Source: Petrotoga mobilis SJ95 (lineage in GTDB: Bacteria > Thermotogota > Thermotogae > Petrotogales > Petrotogaceae). Taken from it: a stretch of DNA of 64,000 bases. A program made the translations under genes and the position numbers. The notes below the pieces were generated by a model that did not search any database, had not been told where the DNA came from, and worked only from the letters and a program-made list of their open reading frames with translations. The stretch is taken from the NCBI RefSeq assembly GCF_000018605.1, contig NC_010003.1, positions 1,526,501-1,590,500 of the forward strand, read 5' to 3'. This document shows positions 36,161 to 43,709 of this stretch, piece by piece (the stretch's first letter is position 1; the number at the start of each line of letters is the position of its first letter).

Positions 36161-36883
36161 TTATTTTTTGTATTTAATATTGTAAGAATTGGGATTTAGC
36201 CAGTTAAAAGAAACTTCTAATTTTACGTTTAACTGTTTTTCCAGTTCTTCAGTCAAAGCTGGGGTTAAATATCCCGAAAGGTTGTGAAATGCGTTGATTT
36301 CAATTACTTTTATTTTTTCTTTTTTTATTTCCTTTGCGGAGGACAATAATTCTTTTATCAATCTTCCATGCACAAGAGAAGGGGCTATGATTTTTCCCGT
36401 TCCATGACACAATGGGCATTGTGAATACACATTGGTATCCAGAGGTTGTGTGGTTCTTTTCCTAATAATTTCTAACAACCCCATGTTTGTGAATCCCAAT
36501 ATGGTAACCTTTGATTTATCTTTTTTTGATTCTTCTTTTAGAATATTGATAATCGTTTTTTTGTGTGAAGAGTCCTTCATATCAATAAAATCAACTACGA
36601 TCATACCGCCAATATTCCTTAATTTCAATTGCCTAGCTATTTCTTTGGCTGCTTCCATATTTGTAATAAAAGAAGTTTCTTCAATATTCTTCCCCTCTAA
36701 ATTTCCAGCAGAATCTACATCGATGGCTGTTAAAGCTTCCGTTCTATCTACCGTAATTGTTCCTCCACCAGATAATTCTATCTTCTTTGTAAAGATCTCT
36801 TCCATTTGATGGTATATATTGTGGATCTGAAAAACATCTCCTCTTACAAACTCAACTTTGGGTTTTAGTTCGAAACCTTTCAA
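36161..36883 (-). CDS. rng: ribonuclease E/G, catalytic C-terminal part (frameshifted from upstream ORF)
   Basis: Carries the catalytic half of an RNase E/G-family endoribonuclease: the DNase I-like domain with metal ligands in ALTAIDVDSAG and VVDFIDM, then the zinc-link motif CPLCHGTG. The upstream ORF (36880-37575) holds the S1 and RNase H-like parts. The two overlap by 4 nt (TTGA). The last codons of the first ORF run over an A7 stretch (T7 at 36886-36892), and a -1 shift there joins the frames seamlessly. The product would be about 470 aa, normal for RNase G. The TTG at 36883 could alternatively give a separate C-terminal polypeptide. Confidence 0.88.
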   Translation of the reverse strand: MKGFELKPKVEFVRGDVFQIHNIYHQMEEIFTKKIELSGGGTITVDRTEALTAIDVDSAGNLEGKNIEETSFITNMEAAKEIARQLKLRNIGGMIVVDFIDMKDSSHKKTIINILKEESKKDKSKVTILGFTNMGLLEIIRKRTTQPLDTNVYSQCPLCHGTGKIIAPSLVHGRLIKELLSSAKEIKKEKIKVIEINAFHNLSGYLTPALTEELEKQLNVKLEVSFNWLNPNSYNIKYKK

Positions 36884-37575
36884 ACTTTTTTTAGTTTTCT
36901 AAAAATTTGTCTGTCATCTGTGATTATTTTTTTTGTTTTAGAATCCAATCTTTCCCTTAATATATACTCAAGAAAATCACTTTCTTCGTATAAAACTCCA
37001 GGATTTTTTTGAGAATGAAATCTTTGTAAAATACTGTTATACATTTTGCGCATTTCGCTTAATTCTACTTCTACTTCTTTTTCATCGATTCCTTCAGAAT
37101 TAGTTCTAAATATTATAGATTCGTTATCAATTAGAATTTTTTTTGCAACTTGCCTCAATCTTATTCTTTCTTTTTCTTGGAGAATTTTTCTAGATATCCC
37201 AATACTTTCATTAGAATTTGGAATGTATACTAAATATTTCCCAGGCAAACTTATTTGCATAGAAAGTTGAGGGCCTTTTCTCGTTCCACCGTCTTTCCTT
37301 ACCTGAACTAGAATCTTATCTCCAACTTTATATTGATTGGGATCATCAAGAACGTCTCTGTATCTGAGAAAACCGTTCTTTCCTAATCCAATATTAACAA
37401 AAAAAGCCTCCAAACTCGGAACCCTATTTTCAATTATACCCAGAAAGATTTTCCCAATATTTCTATCGGTTTCAAAATCCTCGAAAAAAATTTCACTTAA
37501 TTTATCTTCTTCCAATATTGCTATTCTGATCTCTTCTAGAGCTTTACTAACTAGCATTGTCTTTTCTTCGTCCAT
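36880..37575 (-). CDS. rng: ribonuclease E/G, N-terminal part with S1 domain
   Basis: The N-terminal 231 residues of an RNase E/G homolog, including the S1 RNA-binding domain (GKIFLGIIENRVPSLEAFFVNIGLGKNGFL; QYKVGDKILVQV) and the RNase H-like part. It lacks the catalytic aspartates, which lie in the next frame. It stops at TGA right after A AAA AAA G, the classical -1 slippery heptamer in the correct phase. An imperfect hairpin (36867-36886) begins at the slippery site. Options are programmed or transcriptional frameshifting, two separate chains, a recent mutation, or a homopolymer sequencing error. Confidence 0.88.
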   Translation of the reverse strand: MDEEKTMLVSKALEEIRIAILEEDKLSEIFFEDFETDRNIGKIFLGIIENRVPSLEAFFVNIGLGKNGFLRYRDVLDDPNQYKVGDKILVQVRKDGGTRKGPQLSMQISLPGKYLVYIPNSNESIGISRKILQEKERIRLRQVAKKILIDNESIIFRTNSEGIDEKEVEVELSEMRKMYNSILQRFHSQKNPGVLYEESDFLEYILRERLDSKTKKIITDDRQIFRKLKKV

Positions 37576-37603
37576 TACTTAATTTCCTTCCTCCAACTTT
37601 GTT

Positions 37604-38179
37604 CTAAATTATCTTTTTGTTAAATTTATTCATCGCTTCGTTTATTCTTCCTTCTAAAATCAAGTCTATTGTAATAGTAACATAGTCAAGTGCTTTGTCC
37701 AATATGATCCATTCTTCTTGTGTAAAAGGGGTTAAAACGTAGTTTGCTAAATTTCCAGATCCATGTTCGTATCCATTGTTTATACCTATTCTTATCCTGG
37801 GAAAATCGGTACTTTTTAAAATGGCTATTATTGATTTTAATCCGTTGTGTCCCCCATCAGAACCGTTTTTTCTTATACGAATTTCCCCCAAGTTCAACCA
37901 AATATCATCGTAAATTATTACTAAACTTTCCTCTATTTTACCAAATTTTTTAAAAACATATGGTAACACTTCTCCACTTGCATTCATATAAGTTAACGGT
38001 TTAATGAAAATATCGTTTTCTATAGAAAAGCCTTCAAAGTTCTTACCGGATATTTTTTTAATATTCGATATATTTTTTTTGTTTTCTTCATATTTATCTA
38101 AAGCTAAAAAACCCACGTTATGTTTTGTAAAAACATAACGCGGGCCAGGATTTCCTAAACCTATTACCAAATTTCTCAC
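37604..38179 (-). CDS. pth: peptidyl-tRNA hydrolase
   Basis: Releases tRNA from prematurely dropped peptidyl-tRNA. The 191-residue protein has the full bacterial Pth pattern: GLGNPGPRY near the start, catalytic His20 in KHNVGF, the substrate asparagine in KPLTYMNASG, and DDIWLNLGEIRIRKNGSDGGHNGLKSI. The start is GTG 38179, after GAAGGAAGA. It lies 3 nt downstream of the L25 gene, a common arrangement that suggests co-translation. Confidence 0.96.
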   Translation of the reverse strand: MRNLVIGLGNPGPRYVFTKHNVGFLALDKYEENKKNISNIKKISGKNFEGFSIENDIFIKPLTYMNASGEVLPYVFKKFGKIEESLVIIYDDIWLNLGEIRIRKNGSDGGHNGLKSIIAILKSTDFPRIRIGINNGYEHGSGNLANYVLTPFTQEEWIILDKALDYVTITIDLILEGRINEAMNKFNKKII

Positions 38180-38182
38180 TTT

Positions 38183-38842
38183 TTATTCTTCCTTCATGTC
38201 TTGAGTTGATTTTTCTTGTATTACTTCAGGTTCGGTTATTTCTTCTTCTTGCGTCTCTTCAGTCACTTCTGCTGACTTCGGTTCAATTACACTAATGACA
38301 AGCTCTTCGTCTTCAAGAAGTGATTCTGCACTTTTTGGAAGAAGACTTTTAATATCTGAAACGGATAAAGATTCACCTAGTTTTAACGCAGAGATATCCA
38401 CTTTTATTGAATCAACGATATCTGAGGGGAGAATAGCTACAGGTATTTCATGAACGTAGGTATTTAAATAACCCCCTTGTGTAACTCCAATGGGTTCACC
38501 TTCAAATTCTAAAGGTATCCTCAAATTCATTTTTCTTCCTTCTTCTGGAACATAAAAATCTACATGAATTGGCTGGTCAGATACTTTATGCCTTTGAACA
38601 GACTTTACGAAGCAAGTGAATTTTTCTTCGCTATCTTCTCCCTTTACATTGAGTTCAATCAAAGTAGTCTCAGAAACTTTTTCTAACATACTTTCCAGTT
38701 CTTTATATGGAATATTTATATGTTTGTTTTCCTTTAAAGCTGGCCCGTATACTTCTGCTGGAATTAATTTTTCATTTCTGAATTTCTTTGCCTTGACCTT
38801 TGAATCTCTTCTATTAACATTCATTTTGAAAACTGTTGCCAT
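38183..38842 (-). CDS. rplY: 50S ribosomal protein L25/CTC
   Basis: The long (CTC/TL5) form of L25 that binds 5S rRNA, 219 residues. The N-terminal L25 domain (about 1-95) has RKFRNEKLIPAEVYG and HVDFY. The C-terminal beta domain (about 100-190) contains IPLEFEGEPIGVTQGGYLN and SVSDI. The acidic tail after residue 190 is rich in Glu and Thr. It is followed by pth. The gene is preceded by a dispersed repeat whose G-rich block points at it. Confidence 0.95.
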   Translation of the reverse strand: MATVFKMNVNRRDSKVKAKKFRNEKLIPAEVYGPALKENKHINIPYKELESMLEKVSETTLIELNVKGEDSEEKFTCFVKSVQRHKVSDQPIHVDFYVPEEGRKMNLRIPLEFEGEPIGVTQGGYLNTYVHEIPVAILPSDIVDSIKVDISALKLGESLSVSDIKSLLPKSAESLLEDEELVISVIEPKSAEVTEETQEEEITEPEVIQEKSTQDMKEE

Positions 38843-38889
38843 ACAATAACCTCCTAACCATTTGTCTTTATTAATATCTCCAAAAACGT

Positions 38890-39136
38890 TATATATAGCG
38901 CCCCTTCGCCAAACGTTAAGGGGTAAACCCCTTAAGATCCCCGTACATCATTTGCGTGGTACATCGTGGTACATCGTTTGCGTAGCAAACGAGATTTTGG
39001 GAAACATTTCTAAAACACTGCAAAACAAATCATTTTGCATAAATCAGCAAAAGGGCTTCGCCCTGTGACCCTTTTAAGATCAAAATCTTACTTATAAAAA
39101 CTTGGTTTAAAACCCTTTCACCCCGCTCCCCAACCG
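38890..39136 (-). repeat. composite dispersed repeat, copy C (rplY-prs gap)
   Basis: The whole gap of about 300 nt consists of repeat modules and has no gene. From right to left on the minus strand: GGTTGGGGAGCGGGGTGAAA; then AAAAGGGTCACAGGGCGAAG; then a module shared with copies D and E (38974-39052, containing GCAAACGAGATTTTGGGAAA and a TTTTGC...GCAAAA hairpin); a TTAAGGGG/CCCCTTAA hairpin (38917-38935); and the GGCGAAGGGGCGCTATATAT block (38891-38910) before rplY. The short word GTGGTACATCGT is itself duplicated at 38956-38979. Confidence 0.8.
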
Positions 39137-39140
39137 TTAA

Positions 39141-40091
39141 TTATCTGAAAAGTATACTAACAGATAAATTTTTTCTTATTCTGACAATTGCTTCTCCCAA
39201 AAGTTCAGAGGATTTAAGTTCCACAAATTTGTCAGGCAATTCTTTATGATATATTGTATCTGTAACAATTATTTTATCAATACTTGAATTTTGCAATTTT
39301 TCAACAGCATTGAGTGAGAATATACCATGTGTGGCTGCAGCAATAATCTTTTTTGCACCTTTATTATGTAGAGTTTCAGCAGCAGCTACAAGGGATCCAC
39401 CGGTATCTATTATATCATCGAATATTATACAATTGGATCCTTCTACTTCTCCTATTACGTTGATTACTTCTGCAACGTTATCTTTCGGCCTCCTTTTGTC
39501 TAGAATGGCTAGAGAACAACCTAGTTTTTGGGCAAACTTTCTAGCTCTTTTTACCCCACCAACATCTGGGGAAACTACCACGGTTTCGTTTTGTGTCAAT
39601 TTCATTTCTTCTAAAAAATATCTTGAGAAAATAGGAAAGCTCCAAAGGTTATCAACTGGTATATCAAAGAACCCTTGGATTTGCTCGGCATGAAGATCTA
39701 TTGTCACTACCCTTGTCGCTCCCGCAGTTGTAATTAAGTTAGCGACAAGCTTTGCAGTGATTGGATCCCTACCCCTTGCTTTTCTATCTTGACGAGCATA
39801 CCCAAAGTATGGAATTATAGCAGATATAGATGCAGCTGAAGCCCTTCTTAAGGCATCTATCATTATCAATAACTCCATGATATTATTATTGACGGGAGGA
39901 GCTATGGATTGAATTATGTATACGTCGAATCCTCTGACTGTTTCGTTAATTTTTACGTTTACTTCACCATCTGCAAAAGTTGATACTTCACAGTCCCCCA
40001 ATCTTGTACCCATGTATTCTACGATTTTTTTTGCCAAAGGAGGGTTAGAATTTCCTGCAAATAACTTGAATTGATTCTCGTTAGTTGGCAT
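39141..40091 (-). CDS. prs: ribose-phosphate pyrophosphokinase
   Basis: Makes PRPP from ribose 5-phosphate and ATP for nucleotide, His and Trp synthesis. The 316-residue protein shows class I PRS signatures: FADGEVNVKINETVRG, YFGYARQDRKARGRDPITAKLVANL with metal/ATP ligands, DLHAEQIQGFFDIPVDNL, and the PRPP loop CIIFDDIIDTGGSL. ATG 40091 lies 2 nt after the glmU stop, and the prs ribosome binding site (GAAGGGAG) is within the end of glmU. The glmU-prs order is widespread. Confidence 0.97.
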   Translation of the reverse strand: MPTNENQFKLFAGNSNPPLAKKIVEYMGTRLGDCEVSTFADGEVNVKINETVRGFDVYIIQSIAPPVNNNIMELLIMIDALRRASAASISAIIPYFGYARQDRKARGRDPITAKLVANLITTAGATRVVTIDLHAEQIQGFFDIPVDNLWSFPIFSRYFLEEMKLTQNETVVVSPDVGGVKRARKFAQKLGCSLAILDKRRPKDNVAEVINVIGEVEGSNCIIFDDIIDTGGSLVAAAETLHNKGAKKIIAAATHGIFSLNAVEKLQNSSIDKIIVTDTIYHKELPDKFVELKSSELLGEAIVRIRKNLSVSILFR

Positions 40092-40093
40092 CT

Positions 40094-41449
40094 TTATACT
40101 CCCTTCTCAACATTTTCTGAATTCCTTTTTAACACCCAATTTTCTTTGTTTATTTGATGTGATCTTGCTAAAGCTAAAGCATTATCTGGTACATCTTTTG
40201 TTATTACAGAACCCGCTCCAATAAGAGAATTTTTACCAACATTAACAGGTGCAACTAAAGAGGTGTTACTTCCAATGAAGGCTCCATCATCTATAAAGGT
40301 CTTGTTCTTTTTCTTACCATCATAGTTACATGTTATAGTTCCTGCACCAACGTTTACATCTTTTCCAACATAAGTGTCGCCCAAATAAGTTAAATGTTGT
40401 GCTTTGCTGTTGCAGGATATCTTCGTTTTCTTAGTTTCAACAAAATTGCCTATTTTAACGTTTTCTTGTAATTCTGTTCCTTCTCTCAGCCTTGAAAAAG
40501 GACCTATTGAAACATTTTTTTGTATTCTACTTAATTCGCATTCTGATCGAATTATTCTCACCTTATCTTCTATGATACAATCTTTGATCCTCGTTAGTGG
40601 ACCTATTTCACAATCTTCGCCAATGGTCGTTTTTCCATATATAAATGTTTGAGGATAAATTATTGTATCAGGGCCAATACTTACATCGGCGGAGATGTAT
40701 GTGGAATCTGGATCCTGTATTGTAACTCCATTTAACATGTGTTTCTTTAAAATTTCTTTTCTTATCTTTTTTTCAGCCTCTGCTAACTGTATCCTATCGT
40801 TTATGCCCATAACTTCTATTTCATTTTCTAAATCTACCACACCAACTTTTTCCATATGCTCAAAAACATCGGTCAAATAATATTCTCCTTGGGCATTTTG
40901 TGGGGTGATATGGTGTAAGGCTTTTTTTAATTGTTCTCCTTTGTAAACAGCAATACCTGTATAAACTTCTTTTATTTGCTTTTCAGAAGGATTAGCATCC
41001 TTCTCTTCTACTATTTTAACAAATTTATCTTCGTTTTTTATTATGCGTCCATAACCAGTTGGATCCTCTAGTCTTACTGATAGAATAGTCGAACTGTTAT
41101 CATCTTTTAGATGTTTTTCAACGAGAGTATTCAGGGTATGGTAAGAAATAAAAGGCACGTCGCCGTAAAGTATCAAGATATCGTTATCATCGAGAAATTG
41201 TTCAGCACAGAGAACAGCGTGACCCGTTCCCAATCTTTCTTTTTGCTCAAAAATTTTAACATTTTCAGCCAACAATTCTTTTACTAGATCTTTACCATTT
41301 CCTAGGACTATCCCGATTTCGTCGGTTATCTCTTTTGCAACATCGATAACCCAATTTATCATTGGTTTATCGAGAATTTTATGTGCAACTTTTGGGATCT
41401 TTGATTTCATTCGTTTTCCTTGCCCAGCGGCAAGTATTAATACTTTTAT
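40094..41449 (-). CDS. glmU: bifunctional GlmU (N-acetylglucosamine-1-phosphate uridyltransferase / acetyltransferase)
   Basis: Makes UDP-GlcNAc. The N-terminal uridyltransferase domain has the G-loop LAAGQGKRMKSKIPKV, YGDVPF and GYGRI. The C-terminal left-handed beta-helix acetyltransferase has hexapeptide repeats and NYDGKKKNKT, HLTYLGD. The first ATG (41410) would remove half of the essential G-loop. The conserved residues upstream, KVLILAAGQGKR, are encoded in frame. Homologs start with Met exactly where this gene has ATA (41447-41449), 5-8 nt behind AGGAGGAGGT. No ATG, GTG or TTG occurs in that frame before the G-loop. I therefore start at ATA, which gives 451 aa. Confidence 0.95.
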   Translation of the reverse strand: MKVLILAAGQGKRMKSKIPKVAHKILDKPMINWVIDVAKEITDEIGIVLGNGKDLVKELLAENVKIFEQKERLGTGHAVLCAEQFLDDNDILILYGDVPFISYHTLNTLVEKHLKDDNSSTILSVRLEDPTGYGRIIKNEDKFVKIVEEKDANPSEKQIKEVYTGIAVYKGEQLKKALHHITPQNAQGEYYLTDVFEHMEKVGVVDLENEIEVMGINDRIQLAEAEKKIRKEILKKHMLNGVTIQDPDSTYISADVSIGPDTIIYPQTFIYGKTTIGEDCEIGPLTRIKDCIIEDKVRIIRSECELSRIQKNVSIGPFSRLREGTELQENVKIGNFVETKKTKISCNSKAQHLTYLGDTYVGKDVNVGAGTITCNYDGKKKNKTFIDDGAFIGSNTSLVAPVNVGKNSLIGAGSVITKDVPDNALALARSHQINKENWVLKRNSENVEKGV

Positions 41450-41469
41450 ATCTACCTCCTCCTTTCATA

Positions 41470-41790
41470 ATTGGACATTGAGGGGTACCCCCCCTCAAAC
41501 TCCCCAAAAACAAAAATCTCTTTTTTAAAAGATCTTTTTTGCACAGCTCTGGAAACAAAAGCTTCTTTGCATAAATCAGCAAAAAATCATTTAAAAACAT
41601 TGTTTGCGTGGTACATCGTTTGCTACGCAAACGAGATTTTGGAAAACATTTCTAAAGCATTGCAAAACAAAACATTTTGCACAGATCAGCAAAAGGCGTT
41701 TTGCATAAGGCTGCAAAATGCTTCGCAAATGAGAATTAGGATATTACTTCAAAAGCACCATGAAAAAACTTTTTGCACAAGGCAGCAAAA
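41470..41790. repeat. composite dispersed repeat, copy D (glmU-ruvA gap)
   Basis: A gene-free gap of about 330 nt made of repeats: a GGGG/CCCC hairpin (41481-41498), several hairpins of the form TTTTGC-N8-GCAAAA (for example 41675-41694), a GTTTGC/GCAAAC palindrome (41618-41632), and the 80-nt module shared with copies C (38974-39052) and E (62245-62320). Frames read through it are not proteins. Confidence 0.8.
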
Positions 41791-41795
41791 AATAC

Positions 41796-42368
41796 CTACA
41801 GCCTTGTAAGACATTCTTTAATGATCTCTTCTGTTTTCAGATCTTCTAAATCAAGTTGACCTATGACTTTCATAATTTCATATCTTTGAAATCCGAGTGT
41901 TTCTAAGGCCTCTATAGCTTCTTTTAGATTATTATTTCCATACGATTGAGTATCTGCCCCAGTTGAATAGGCACTGAAAGAGTTGGAAAGTTCAGATATT
42001 AGTCTTTCTGCTGTTTTCTTACCTATGCCAGGTAAGCTTGAAAGAAGAGCAGTGTCCTGTGAGTTTATCATCTGTATAAATTCTTCTGCATCCGTTTTTC
42101 TAAGGATTTTTGATGCAATTCTTGGTCCAATTTTTGAAACTTTCTTTAAACTTTCAAAAACATCTCTTTCTATTTTATCTTTAAAAATATAAAGTGATGT
42201 GTTCCATTCGCTTATTTCTAGGGAAGCGAAGAATTCGTATTGATCACCTTTTTTAAAGTATCTTATAACGTTCAACGAAGGATAAGCTTCCAAAGTTAAA
42301 ACTCCAATTTTGATTAGAACTTTTTCGTCCTCAAAATCTTCAATTGTTGCGTTAATTTTTCTTATCAT
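41796..42368 (-). CDS. ruvA: Holliday junction branch migration protein RuvA
   Basis: Binds four-way junctions and recruits the RuvB motor. The 190-residue protein has an N-terminal OB-like domain (1-62). Tandem helix-hairpin-helix motifs follow, VSKIGPRIASKIL and LSSLPGIGKKTAERLISEL. The C-terminal domain III (about 140-190, ETLGFQRYEIMKVI) contacts RuvB. ruvB and ruvC are not in the window. It lies 24 nt downstream of folC on the same strand. Confidence 0.94.
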   Translation of the reverse strand: MIRKINATIEDFEDEKVLIKIGVLTLEAYPSLNVIRYFKKGDQYEFFASLEISEWNTSLYIFKDKIERDVFESLKKVSKIGPRIASKILRKTDAEEFIQMINSQDTALLSSLPGIGKKTAERLISELSNSFSAYSTGADTQSYGNNNLKEAIEALETLGFQRYEIMKVIGQLDLEDLKTEEIIKECLTRL

Positions 42369-42392
42369 ATTATATACCTCAATAAAAGATAT

Positions 42393-43709
42393 CTACAATG
42401 CCACTAGATTAGTGGACATTAATTCTTTCATTTTTCCAAGTAGATACAAAGAACCCGTGACAAAATAAATATCGCTTTTTTCTGATAAAAGTTTATTGAA
42501 GCCTTCTGAAGGGTCTTTTATAAACTCAACATTTTTAGTATGCTTTTTAAATTCTTCATATATTAATTCAGGATGTCTTCCCCTTTCAGAAGGAACCGAT
42601 GTTACAATAATTTTATCAAATACCGAAGCAAAAATTTGAGACATTTTTTCGTAGTCTTTATCGTCCAATATCCCAATCAGGGCAATTTTTTTCTGAGTAG
42701 GAAAGTAAAGATTGACACTTTTTTCTAATTGCTGGGCAGCGGCAAGATTGTGTGCACCGTCGAAAACCATCTTTTTACCGTTTATTTCTGTGTACTCAAA
42801 TCTGCCTTCCCAATAAAAGTTTGCCATGGCTTCTCGGACTTTTTCGATAGACAAAGTTTTCCCGAATTTTTGCATGAACGCCTCTGTTGCTGCCAAAGAT
42901 GTAGTAACATTTTCAATTTGAAACGTCCCGTTTGCACCAAAAATCAGATCTTTAATTTCATAATTGAGTCCATGATAATCTAACATATTATTGTTAATAA
43001 AATATCTATGGTTGATAGAATAAAAATCTTTCCCATGTTCATAAATTTTTTCTGCATTGACTTCTTTAGCTTTATTTAGGATCACCTTTTTTGGGCTTTC
43101 GTCGATATTTCCCAATATCAAAAAATTGTTTTTCTTTATAATACCGGCTTTCTCGTAAGCTATCGCTTCAAGAGTATCACCTAAGGTTTTGATATGGTCT
43201 TTAGATATAGAGGTTATGACTGAAACGTCGGAATTAATAATATTAGTAGCATCCAATCTTCCACCTAACCCAACTTCAAAAACGCCTACATCAACTTTTT
43301 GCTTTTCAAAATACTTAAAAGCCATAGCTGTTGTGATTTCAAAGAATGACGGGGCATATTCTTCACCTTTCAGATCCATTGTTTTTATTTCTTCTTCAAT
43401 CTCATTGTATATCTCAACAAATTCTTTTTCAGAAATGTTTTCTCCGTTTACTTTTATCCTCTCAGTTATTGAAACCAAATGTGGGGATATATAGGTCCCA
43501 ACTTTCATTCCGTTAAATCTTAAAATTCGTGAAATCGCAGTGGTAACACTTCCTTTTCCATTGGTACCTGTGATGTGTATACTTTTGAACGTATTCTGTG
43601 GACTTCCAATGCGTTTACTTAATTCATCTATCCTTTCTAGACCCAACTTTACCTTGAAATTAGCTGCTCCTCTTTGATAAAGATAATCAACTAAATTGGC
43701 TAATTCCAT
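42393..43709 (-). CDS. folC: folylpolyglutamate synthase / dihydrofolate synthase
   Basis: An ATP-dependent Mur-ligase-like enzyme that adds glutamate to folates (438 aa). The P-loop GTNGKGSVT is at about 47-55. The substrate and ATP motifs ISPHLVSITERIKVNG, EVGLGGRLDATN and the C-terminal MVFDGAHNLAAAQQLE are all present. It starts one nucleotide after the valS stop codon, so translation is coupled. The valS-folC pair is common in bacteria. Confidence 0.95.
   Translation of the reverse strand: MELANLVDYLYQRGAANFKVKLGLERIDELSKRIGSPQNTFKSIHITGTNGKGSVTTAISRILRFNGMKVGTYISPHLVSITERIKVNGENISEKEFVEIYNEIEEEIKTMDLKGEEYAPSFFEITTAMAFKYFEKQKVDVGVFEVGLGGRLDATNIINSDVSVITSISKDHIKTLGDTLEAIAYEKAGIIKKNNFLILGNIDESPKKVILNKAKEVNAEKIYEHGKDFYSINHRYFINNNMLDYHGLNYEIKDLIFGANGTFQIENVTTSLAATEAFMQKFGKTLSIEKVREAMANFYWEGRFEYTEINGKKMVFDGAHNLAAAQQLEKSVNLYFPTQKKIALIGILDDKDYEKMSQIFASVFDKIIVTSVPSERGRHPELIYEEFKKHTKNVEFIKDPSEGFNKLLSEKSDIYFVTGSLYLLGKMKELMSTNLVAL

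Noticed and set aside
38890-39136. Insertion sequence remnant
   Set aside because: No transposase fragment or terminal inverted repeat with target duplication could be recognised; it is listed as a dispersed repeat only.
41379-41630. Minus-strand 83-residue frame across the glmU start
   Set aside because: It reads through the dispersed repeat and out of frame through the glmU G-loop; composition and position do not support a gene.
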